NCBI GenBank assembly: GCA_026182355.1
Contig: JAPFBL010000103.1
Span: 2,046,001-2,110,000 of the forward strand
From: Hermatobates lingyangjiaoensis
Taxonomy: Eukaryota > Arthropoda > Insecta > Hemiptera > Hermatobatidae
Length of the DNA: 64,000 nucleotides
Reading direction: 5' to 3'
Shown: in pieces, positions 54,291 through 64,000 of the stretch
Position numbering within the stretch: the first letter of the stretch is position 1
Layout: every line of letters begins with the position of its first letter
Translations under genes and position numbers: made by a program
The notes under the pieces: model-generated
Seen by the model: only the letters and a program-made list of their open reading frames with translations
Database searches by the model: none
Told to the model about the DNA's origin: nothing

Positions 54291-55214
54291 TGCATTCTTC
54301 TATATTCTAGTTGGACATTTTTCTAAGCTTACAAATTGTATTATATCCAATATTAGATGAAGTTTTAAATATTACGAACACTAATATTACTTTAAAATGC
54401 TTAACAGTGTCTTGTGTTCAGTTGCTCTTTACCCTTATTGGAAGGGTTTAGAACAAAATGCTTCATGGACAAATTTAATCCGATTATAAAAGTTTTTCCA
54501 GGTTTCAACACTAAACAATGCCATGTTACACTTTAAGGTGATTACTGATTCTTAAAGATCCCTAGTTATTCAGTTATTTTGATTTTCTGGGTATTACTTC
54601 AGTAATTTGTTATTCTTGGACAACCGAGAATATTACCTGTAACACAAAACAAACTTATACTAAATATTGTCAGTTACGTTGTTCAAAATATTAAAGATAG
54701 AAGTTAAAAGGAACTTTTAATCTATACTTAATTTCAGGTAAGAGTAGTTCAATATATATGTCGGTTAGTAACTATCTTGATTGTTAGATTTTAATAAAAA
54801 TAGTTATTTCAGAATATTTAACTATTATTTCTATGCTAGAGATATGTATAAAACATTTTAATAATGTCATGAACATCAGTTATTAACAAAATAGACACGA
54901 GAAAATTAATTTCTTGAACATTTTTAAGATAGGTGTATAAAAAAATCATAAGAGGATATTTTTTCATTCTTTAAAGAAATTAACATGTTAATTTTATTTA
55001 ATTACCAATTTATTCCTTTTCTTTATCTAATCATAATGTTTATGGTATTGGGGCAAACTAGATACGGAAAAAATATTATGGAAATTAACATAATATGAGC
55101 TGACACAGTTAAGGTTTGTCCAGCAATGTCCCTTTATTGCAATTCAGGCAAGAAATAAACTTAATTAAAACTATTTAAGTTAACTTTAATCTTTATTTAT
55201 TATACAATTAAAAT
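54291..55214. other. AT-rich non-coding DNA
   Basis: Nothing recognised. Confidence 0.5.
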
Positions 55215-55865
55215 TTTTGCTTTTTTTCCTTTTTTTTTATGCCGTGGTGTTGATGGTCTGGTTTGATACTTGCGATGGATGAAGGCTCTGCTAGAAAGGT
55301 AAACCTCTGACAGCTATTCCTCGGGAGAATATTATGTCCCCTTAATGATTCTCCATTGACAGTCATAAATCTTACCTAACTACTACTAAAGTGTATTTAG
55401 GGGATCTAGGGATTGTCCCCGAGGGGCGATTGGCTAAGATATTTTTATCCAAAAAGTAGAAAAATCGTGGGCATGGATTGACGAATTCACAAATAGACTG
55501 GTGGCCAATGAGGACACGAAAATCCCACCCCATCCAAACCCCCTTGTTCAGAGCCTATCCCTAAGAACTTCCCAACCATATCCATCATAGACGCTGTTGT
55601 TGAAATAGAAAGCCAAACCCTAGACTGACTACATTTCATGTCTTAAGAAGACCAGACGACCACGAAATAATGTATAATGAATACCAAACAAAAGACTACA
55701 GACAGCTACTTACTGACTCCATAAACACAGCAGTACAAAAATTCAGCAGTAGTAGGTCCGTGACCTGGAACTGCTAATTACAACGCGCGCTGGAGTGCGC
55801 GGAAAGAATCGTTGGTCGTTGGTCGCATGGATCTACCAGTCGAAAGCCGAGTGCACAATCCCTAG
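55215..55865 (+). repeat. Z element, uninterrupted copy
   Basis: Serves as the reference for the copy split at 23.8/27.2 kb. The plus strand reads LVANEDTKIPPHPNPL near 55500, then after breaks DDHEIMYNEYQTKDYRQLL and SSSRSVTWNC near 55670-55770. The same phrases are partly kept in the split copy, so Z probably derives from a coding retroelement. I do not recognise the protein. The left boundary is uncertain. Confidence 0.6.
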
Positions 55866-57295
55866 TCCTTTTCTTGTCTCCTTAACTAGATTAAAATGAT
55901 TTCTAAGTACCTACAATTCTACCGGGATTGCTACTTATCTTTAATTGATACAGAAATTATTGTAATGATTGTTACAGCATTACCTGATTAAAGTCCCCCA
56001 TATTAACTGAATGAATTTGAGTGTAGGTGATTAAATAATACAATTTAGAAAAAACTTAATTTATATTTTTATTTAAATCACCTGTTAAAAAAAACAAGTT
56101 TTACTGTTTATCGTGGCACTAAAATCAGTGTAGGGTTACAATCATTTCCTTAACTTTAAATATATTCTTTTAGAACAATTAACTTAATTTCTTTGACAAA
56201 TAAAGACATCGTTGCCTACAATCTCGACCTGAAATTACTCATTTAAAAAGCTATCAGTACTAATAATCATCCCTTTAACAACGATAAAGTACACTAAAAT
56301 GGACTTATTAAATACTAAGTTATTTAAAGTTTTTACCAAATGATATTAATGACAATTAAAGCTTTCCTAAAGTCTCATCAAGTGTCTTGGTAGGAAGATA
56401 GACCTCTCATTACTTTGTCAAATAATTTTTTTTTATAAAAAACAATTGAACTATTTCTTAGAATGAATGAGTAGTTTTAGAATGAGTAGTTTTATCAGTC
56501 ATTTAAAATTCAGTCTATCTCTTTTCTAAAACAGTTGACTTAACTTTTGACCTTAAAATGTTATGTGTATGTCGATCACACTCTATGTACTCGTAAAATG
56601 AAAGTAATTTTAACGAAACTGAATTGTTAAAAATTAGCAATTCTTATTTTGATATACAAGATAAATCAAGGAATCGTTCTAGTGTTCAGTCTACTTATGT
56701 TTATCATTTGAGTTGATTATTTCAGTGTAGATACATTCTCTGATAGCTCCTGATGTGTTAGTTACTGCAACGAAAACATCAGCAACAATATTTTTTATAA
56801 TTTTAAATGTGTTTTATTGTTTTAACTACAGAATAGTGAAAACTACTACTGAATTGTTGACTAGAACAAGGGAGAAAAAGACGGGAACTGAAAATAAATT
56901 GCTAAATTTAAATAATGTTGATATATTGGAAACAACTTATGAAAACAACTTTAGAAACTAGTTCTCTCTATCTTTAAACCAATGTGTAGTAAGCGTTGAA
57001 TTAGAAATAAAAAAAAAAATTCTTAGATCGGTAATTTATAAAATTGATCAAGATATTACATAAATAACATAAATTACATAACATAAATTACATAAAACTT
57101 TGGAAATTTTATACAATATATAATTTTTTATCAAGTTTTAGCTTGAATCATTTTGATTAGCATAGCACGTAGGAAATATCAATTTTATTTTAAAATTAAC
57201 CAAGTAAATTATATTGCCAAGATTTCTCCTTGAAAATAATAAAGGAATACCGAAACTTTGGGGGTTGGACATGACTCTTGAAAATAAAAATAAAA
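55866..57295. other. AT-rich non-coding DNA
   Basis: No gene seen. The 68-codon frame at 56755 lacks support. Confidence 0.5.
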
Positions 57296-57299
57296 ACTT

Positions 57300-57300
57300 T

Positions 57301-57335
<35 letters not shown>

Positions 57336-57456
57336 ATTTCACATAAACACGTGAAATAACAATCAATGATAAAAGCACAATAAGAAATGGGAAAACAAGA
57401 CTAAGATGTTTCAACCGTAACAAGCGGTCTTCGTCAGAGTCAAAAACCCAACTGAT
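57300..57456. repeat. (TA)n then FB1 left arm only
   Basis: A (TA)n tract at 57302-57332 is followed by AAAGATTTCACATAAACACG and the whole left arm up to CGTCAGAGTC. The right arm is missing. FB1 starts immediately at the end of the TA run. Confidence 0.85.
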
Positions 57457-57623
57457 AAGAGATTTAGGTATGCCTTTTCATTTAAACAATTATTTAAAAA
57501 TATTCAGTTTAGTTTTAATTTATGGGCCTTTGTCAAGCTAGACAAACAATTTTTCACTATAGGGACGAAGAAAGGAAAAAGATGACAGAAATAGGAGTAG
57601 GTATGGCACATAGTATTCATCGA

Positions 57624-57745
57624 TAAAAAGATTTCACATAAACATCATGATCTCATCAAACCACAATATGAAATTAATGATCATTGATTGTTATTTCACG
57701 TTTTTATGTGAAGTCTTTATATATATATATATATTTATATATACC
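57624..57745. repeat. FB1, centre deleted, then (TA)n
   Basis: Both outer edges are present (AAAGATTTCACATAAACA and TTATTTCACGTTTTTATGTG) but the core has been lost, leaving about 100 bp. It ends in a (TA)n run at about 57718-57735. Confidence 0.75.
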
Positions 57746-60279
57746 ATACGATAGATGAAAGGCTAACACTGCATTCACACTATTAGTTTTATAAATGTAG
57801 AAAATAATCATTTGTGATTATTACTATTAAACTTTAATGTGGACCACCTATAATTGAAATCGATGCTGAATAACAACTGAGCTAAATACCCTGCCTCTAG
57901 AATAGAACTAAAGTTGAAATCACAACTGTGAGCCTTGAAAGAAGCACCTTTAATTATTTTACAATTCTTACAAAATAATTATTTAATTATTTACAATTGG
58001 ATAATAAAAAGCATTATTATATGTTAATAATCTAAAGCTATTTAACGATCTTAAAGCGTGATAAAAAAAGAATTAAAATAAATTTGCTTTGTAAAAGCAC
58101 ATGCATCGCTAACGGGTAAATCTTGAAATATAAAAAAATGGTTAACGTATTTGGCGCGTTTACATTTTTTTGAGATTTTGGTTCGTTTAAGATAACAATG
58201 TTTTGAACAAAACATTATTCCTTGTAGAACTTGCAATCAATATGTGTTTTTAGATTTGTTCTAATGTAATTTCTTTTCAAAATATATTAATTGAAATATT
58301 TTGTTGTTTATATATTTATCAAGTATGACCATTAGAAATTAAAACATTTTTGAAAGTATTCCATATAGATCTCTTTAAGATGTATAGACACCAATATGAT
58401 TCATTAGTAGATGTACATAGGGAGCTGAAAAGTGACCCTAGAAGTACAAAAAGCGTATCTTCATATAGATTAACACCTGTTCTTTTTCTTTTCTTAGTGT
58501 TTACTAACATTTCTTTTTAAAAAAACCTAATTTTCATAAAAAAATAGGAACCTCTCCCATTCAGCTGTATAATATTGGACCGTATTTGTAGTAACATACA
58601 AGTGAACACACAGACAGACCTCCGAATTTTTATAAATATAGTCATCCTCTGTATGGCCACTATACTCGAATACTCCCAAATAATTTCTTTAATCTGTATG
58701 AAATTGTGCACGTAAAGCAGATTGTCCTTGAGAATGTTTCACGTGAGTCAAGTGGGTCGAAAGGTTGTTGCTGTAATGAAGGTATCCTGCATTTTGCATT
58801 TATCAGCTGTTTTTGTTTTACATTTCAGCTTTCTTCAGTAACTAAATAGAGTATTTTGAAAAGGAAGGTTGTGAAAATTTGATATTTAAATAATATACAC
58901 GCACATTAGCTGTTTGTTTTTTATCTTATTAAACTTCTAAAAGTTTATTGTATGACGATACACTTCGCAAAAAAAGTACCTGATGAGTTCATTAAGAAAA
59001 GACAGGCATGTTAAGTAAAAGTCTCTAGAAGACAAATGGGATTTGCAGATATCAAACAAGAACCACTACACAAACTCTACAAGGTAAAGCTATCCGACTG
59101 TAGGAGAAAAAACACACAACTTGCAGGCTACAACTACACGTTGAAAAATGACTGACACAAATAACTTAATTAATTTTATCATGTAGAAATTCTGTTTGTA
59201 CGCCGTGATTGATTTATAATTACAAGTTCTCAAGCTAAATTATTTAAGCAAACCTTGGTAAGCAGCAATTAATAAAACTTTATCAAAAACTACTCCTTTA
59301 AAACTTTTGATAATTAATTATAAAGTTCGAGTGGCGTTGATTCGACTTACATGGCTAACTTTCACAGACTCATGATCCTAAAGCACCCACAATGTTATTA
59401 TACTATCTGTTTGACCTCTTTAACTTTGCTAAAGAGCTCAAGATGTTTGATCGAATTACTTTCATAGCCTCTACTCTAAAAGAAGTAAGCCTTTCACAAT
59501 TTCGCAGGAAACTCTTTGCAGAAATATTGAAAAAATGCTGAGAACATTTAAGCCATAATGATTTTGAAATACTTGATGAAATTTAATGTAAGTGCAAACA
59601 AGTCCCACCATAAACAAAGCTTTATTATGGTTAACATCTACTTAAAGTAATGCGTCTACTTAACCAACGAATTTAATTTTTTTTACTCAAATGAAAATAT
59701 ATTATTTTTTATCTGAGTATTCATACACTGCATCAGTTCCTCTAATTAGTGTTCTGACATTCCGAAAGTAGCTTATGCACTTTTTTAAATTCCATTATAT
59801 AGATAATATAATAGTAAATAATATAAGGAATGCAATTTATTTGGATCCTGTATGACTAATTTGCAAAAATGAGTTAGTCATTCTAATGATATTTACTGAC
59901 TGCTTAAGTAATAAAAGTAATATTTCACTTTTTTCTATTTGACAAAACCTGAGAACAAAGTGAGCATATTTTAATGGTCAATCAAATCAAAGATTATAAA
60001 TATTTCTGTGCTTTAGGTAGATACACACTGCACGTACTTTGCAACTATATGTAATATAGCTAAATTTCTAGGTGTTTCATGAAAAATGAGAGATTAGTGA
60101 GAGTAATTAATGACTATTGAGTTCTAGGGTAAGAGGAGATAGAGTTATCTCAGTTTGTTAGTGAATTATTACATCAGATTCCTCTGTTAGTGATCAAGTG
60201 AAAATTTAAACGATTAACATTTTGTAAATGATATAGAAAAATGTGTTAGTTTTTTGACTAACTAATAGAATTGGCATAT
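57746..60279. other. AT-rich non-coding DNA
   Basis: Frames at 58051, 58319 and 58517 on the minus strand are short and unsupported. No repeats were recognised. Confidence 0.45.
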
Positions 60280-60287
60280 ATTCAAAC

Positions 60288-61091
60288 CAGTGGCGACTCC
60301 TGACCTTTTTCTTTAGGCATGCACTTTTCAAAGAATAAAAGAAATACAGAGAAATACCCTTCTAATTCTCATGTTCAGTCTTTTCATGTTGCACAAAAGG
60401 ATAGTGATGTATTAAAAACATTTTATGGGGATTTGAATCAGGTTTTATTTGGAAATACTTTTAACATTAACTTTTATTATTAACCGATACAATAAAAATA
60501 GGCAAAAAATGTTTTTATTAAAGAAAGAGACACACAATACATCATTTGAATAAAAACTTCTTGCAAAATTCTTCGATAACAAAACCATATAACTTCTCTC
60601 TATCTGCCATGAGATCTTTAAGTAAATGTCTTTCAATTGAAATTAGGGATAAATTAGACAATCGTTCTTCACTTTGGGAGCTTCGTAAATAACTTTTAAT
60701 TCTTTTGAGGGCAGAAAACGATCTCTCAACACTTGCTGTTGTTATGGGAATAGTCATAACCAAATTCATGAGTTTATAAATTTCCGGAAGACCTGTGTGC
60801 AAATCACTTTCCAGTATGTATTTGAGGAGCTCAGCAAGCCTGAGTTGCAGTGTATGCAACTTCGTTCTTGTTTCTCTTGGCAATTAAGACCATTTTCATT
60901 AACTAGAAATGATAAGAGTAAACCCCTGCATTGGGAAGCTTAGCGCAATCATATAAAATGGTTCCTTAGCGTGTAGTGGAATTAAAAAAGGGGTTCCTTT
61001 AAATATTTCGAGTCTCGAACATTTTGGTTTCTTTAAAGATGAATTCTAAGCATGCAATGCATGTGTTGCATTCCCTGAGAAATCGCCACTG
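60288..61091 (-). mobile_element. hAT element with perfect 8-bp TSD, internally deleted
   Basis: The ends are CAGTGGCGACTCC and, on the other strand, CAGTGGCGATTTC. Perfect 8-bp duplications ATTCAAAC lie at 60280-60287 and 61092-61099. An 804-bp length against several kb for autonomous hAT elements, with only the last part of the transposase left, marks it as a deletion derivative. Confidence 0.95.
60542..60883 (-). pseudogene. hAT transposase C-terminal (dimerisation) fragment
   Basis: The 113-codon minus frame covers the hAT family dimerisation domain. IPITTASVERSFSALKRIKS is the diagnostic stretch, followed by LRSSQSEERLSNLSLISIE. It is of the type found in ZMYM1-like hAT proteins. The BED zinc finger and the catalytic core are missing, so it is non-functional as a transposase. 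The upstream start is arbitrary because the gene has been cut by the deletion. Confidence 0.9.
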
Positions 61092-61261
61092 ATTCAAACA
61101 TTAGGTAAAAAAGTTGTAATAACACAACTGGATGAAATCAACCTTTCATATTGTTGATACTCGAGACACAAATTCTGAAGTCAGTTACCGTAGTGTATAG
61201 TCCTATTTGGAAATCATTTCTAAATATGTGTCCTAAGTTGAGGAAAAACAAATCAGCACCT

Positions 61262-61332
61262 TTCAGTGAGAGAGATTGAGAGAGAGAAAGTGAGAGAGTG
61301 ATTCAGGGGGGGAGAGAGAGTGAAAAAGAGCT
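61262..61332. repeat. Imperfect (GA)n tract
   Basis: GAGAGA units with interruptions. Confidence 0.85.
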
Positions 61333-63755
61333 ATCAATGTAATTTACCTCCATCAACTTGATTACATTCCCTACTAATTCTTTAACATGTCGTTTTATAA
61401 ACTGAAGAGTGATTCTGAAATATATCAGAATTAATGCATTTTGAATTCTTTAACTCTTTTACGTATTTTAAAATTCTCTTAAAGTTGTCATGATTTAATC
61501 AAAATAGTTAACAAGTAAATAAAAGTAATGAAATATTGAAAAATAAATAAAAGAATTGAATAGAAGAAGACGTTATCGATGCATATCAGAGGGCAATTTA
61601 AATGCAAGGAGTAAAACTATAATGAATATTCAAGCGTGGCACTCGGATAATGCAAGCATTGTCTCCGTGAGTACAAGGTCTTCGTTAACATGCCAAGCTC
61701 AGTTCATGAGCCCTGCAGTCCTGAAAGGTTAAAACGCTATGAATAATATTAAGGGCTTATTGAACGAATTATACTTTAGCAAGTGAAAAATCTTATTAAA
61801 GTTAAAAAACACTTATGGGAAGAACTGCTAAAAAATTACTTAAATTACCGTGGACTACATTTCTTAATTATCTGTTTAAATTGAATGAAGCTGTTATTAC
61901 AACTAGATTATTTAATTTCAAAACATTATATTGAAAGAAATTAAACTAACTTTTACACCTTAAATTTGTTATTATTTAAAAAAAAAATTAAAACTTTGAT
62001 AGATGCTTGATAAAAATTTTGTGACACATTTTGCTTGGGTATCTAATAATTCAGATCTTAGCTACAAATGTATATGTCAACAGCAGTTTAGAAGACAGAG
62101 TAAACTGAAGATAACCCATTTAATCAAGAAAGTCATAGATGGTATCAGTGATTTGTGATTTTCAATCCTAAGTTTGTAAAGGAACTGCCTCATTTCATAA
62201 AGTGGTGTTTCAAGAAATGAACTGAACAACATTTACGACGTCTTGAACACATATTTCGAAACAGAACAGTGAAGGAAAGTCAGAAAACACTCGTATTTAT
62301 ACTTGATGTTATTAAATAGAATAAGCTAGATATCACCATAGATTTATTCAATTCTCGTTGATAATTATGAAATGATAAGGATCGAATTTTAGATCCATTT
62401 TTTTTGTCAATTCACTATAGTGGTATTTACTCATATTGAGTTTTTTCAAAAATATTAAAATTTTATTTTTTATTACAATTAAATCATTTTAATCCTAATT
62501 CCCATGTTATAAACCTCAATAGTGCAATTCAACATTTATATATTGCATTCAATTTCAAATAATTCACTGTGATGTTTTAAACTCACAATTATGTATTTTT
62601 TTACTGAAAAAGAAAATCAAGTGTTAGAAACAATAGTAAACTCCTTTTTTTTGCGTATTTAAAAATTTGATATATTTAAGTCTGAGTCATTTTTTTATTT
62701 AAAATTTCACATAAAAATAATATAATTTTAAATTTGTATGTTTTGATGTGATATGTACACTACCTTAAAAAATTAATATTAAATTAAACATATGCCAATG
62801 TGTTTACGCAACGGTTTACTGTTAAGAAAAGCAAGGGTGATGTTTAAAATTTTCTTACGTTGACTGTGTTAGTCATCACAGAGTGCGAAATTCTTTCGAC
62901 TTCCCTTGAGAAATCAGTGCAAAAGGGTTTTTCTTCAATTTTGCTGATCCATACAGCAAAAGGAAAAACGTCTCTTCTGTTAACATCTCTTTTAGGAGCT
63001 TTTAAAAAATCCATTATTTGTGATTATTAACTCTGAAATGCAGATGATATAATATTTCCTTCAATTGAATGGAAATATATTCATTAATAAATATTAATGA
63101 ATGAATAAATTAATTAATAAATATTAATGAATTTATATTCATGTGATAATGCATAAAGATTTTTTAAAAGCAGCTTTATTTACTTAATATATCAAAAGTC
63201 ATTAGTATATTTATTTATACTATATCAATAATGATTAAAAATTGACTTAATTACTGACTATAGAACTAAAATTATAATTCTGTATTAATAAAACTTTTTC
63301 CGGCTTGGAATGAATCTTCATTACAAGAATTGTAACCTTTTGCTTTGAATAGAATCGTAACACTGTTTGAATAGAGAGGGGAGGGGGGGGGGCTTACGAG
63401 TATTTATTGTTATTTCTTTCGAGTTGCATCTTGTTGACTGGTTCAACCATATGACATTCAAACATTCTTTAGCATTCATTAAATCCATTATAAAATAGTG
63501 TTTAGAATTATACGGGAGAGTTTCTTTTTGTGAACCTGAATCAAAAATCGTTTAGATTTTATCAAACCCCTTCTGTTTTAAGGTCGAAATTCTAAAACAA
63601 CCTTCGATGACAGGCTTTAACTTCAGAAGGAATCTGAAAAATGTCACATTGGGTTAGTTATCAAAAGGTTTAGAAACTTTTGGATTTTTTTTTTTTACTC
63701 CTTTACTCTTTTTAAAAGGAATGGTCATAAAAAGTTTGTTTAACATGATAAACAA
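61333..63755. other. AT-rich non-coding DNA
   Basis: A complex patch at about 61620-61720 (CAAGCGTGGCACTCGG, CCGTGAGTACAAGG) may be a conserved element. The rest is low complexity, with a G-run near 63378. Confidence 0.45.
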
Positions 63756-63759
63756 CTGA

Positions 63760-63902
63760 TGCTTCTTATTGGGGTTTGAATATTGATTGTTCTTTCATGT
63801 GTTTATTGTGAAATCCTGCCATGGAAATAAAGTAGTGAGTTTCTGTGTCATTTCTGTGCGTTATTTTTGAGAATATAGTTTATATATATATATATATATA
63901 AC
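63760..63902 (+). repeat. FB1 edge fused to FB6 tail, then (TA)n
   Basis: ATTGATTGTTCTTTCATGTG and TTATTGTGAAATCC (FB1 edge) lead straight into GGAAATAAAGTAGTGAG (FB6, with the hairpin core deleted) and end in (TA)n at about 63879-63901. Compare 32185-32380, where the same two families meet across a (TA)n tract. Confidence 0.65.
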
Positions 63903-64000
63903 AACTCATATGAAACTTCTATTCACTGTCCTGTATATAACGGTGCTCAGTTGAAACATGTGGACTACATAGTAATAAAAATAGTGTTTGACACCATGTA

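Overview
This is a gene-poor, strongly AT-rich stretch of animal nuclear DNA. It has no operons, no bacterial signals and no long intact reading frame. The contents point to an invertebrate: tRNA-derived SINEs, mariner, pogo/Tigger and hAT transposons, long (TA)n, (GT)n and (CT)n microsatellites, and many palindromic (foldback) repeats. The SINE tail carries CCTAA units, which weakly favours an arthropod. I cannot name the species.

Layout. 1-6.7 kb: one SINE copy, a 0.67-kb inverted repeat, the first foldback elements, a candidate minus-strand exon at 5574-5659, and a 5'-truncated SINE with a 13-bp target duplication. 7.7-10 kb: a perfect hairpin, a full-length but dead mariner, and two foldback copies. 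11.9-16.6 kb: two 0.7-kb inverted arms around a 1.7-kb spacer that holds a reverse-transcriptase scrap, then a better minus-strand exon candidate (15495-15662) and a (CT)n tract. 18.2-27.4 kb: a family of about 0.8-kb non-coding modules (X and Y), including an X-X-Y-Y array inserted into another repeat (Z). 29-32.6 kb: a chain of short palindromic elements joined by (TA)n tracts. 33.7-38.6 kb: hAT-derived elements and a minisatellite of about 130 bp. 38.6-42 kb: more (TA)n-linked elements, then SINE, mariner, SINE. 45.4-46.6 kb: a Tigger deletion derivative. 47-52.9 kb: a diverged X copy, R-family repeats, a young MITE and a LINE-like remnant. 53.2-57.7 kb: a second chain of foldback elements and an intact Z copy. 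60.3-61.1 kb: a hAT deletion derivative with a perfect 8-bp target duplication. The rest is AT-rich DNA, probably intronic or intergenic.

How the pieces fit. The two minus-strand exon candidates have compatible phases, so part of the window may be the intron of one gene. Everything else is transposable elements, nearly all non-autonomous: mariner, Tigger and hAT copies have each lost catalytic parts by mutation or internal deletion.

The most unusual signal is shared by at least six otherwise unrelated foldback families. Each carries CTGANGA, one spacer base, a short hairpin whose stem changes in a compensatory way between families, and then GAAA. This resembles a hammerhead-ribozyme core, which is known from Penelope-like retroelements and retrozymes. 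The extra base means this must be tested and not assumed.
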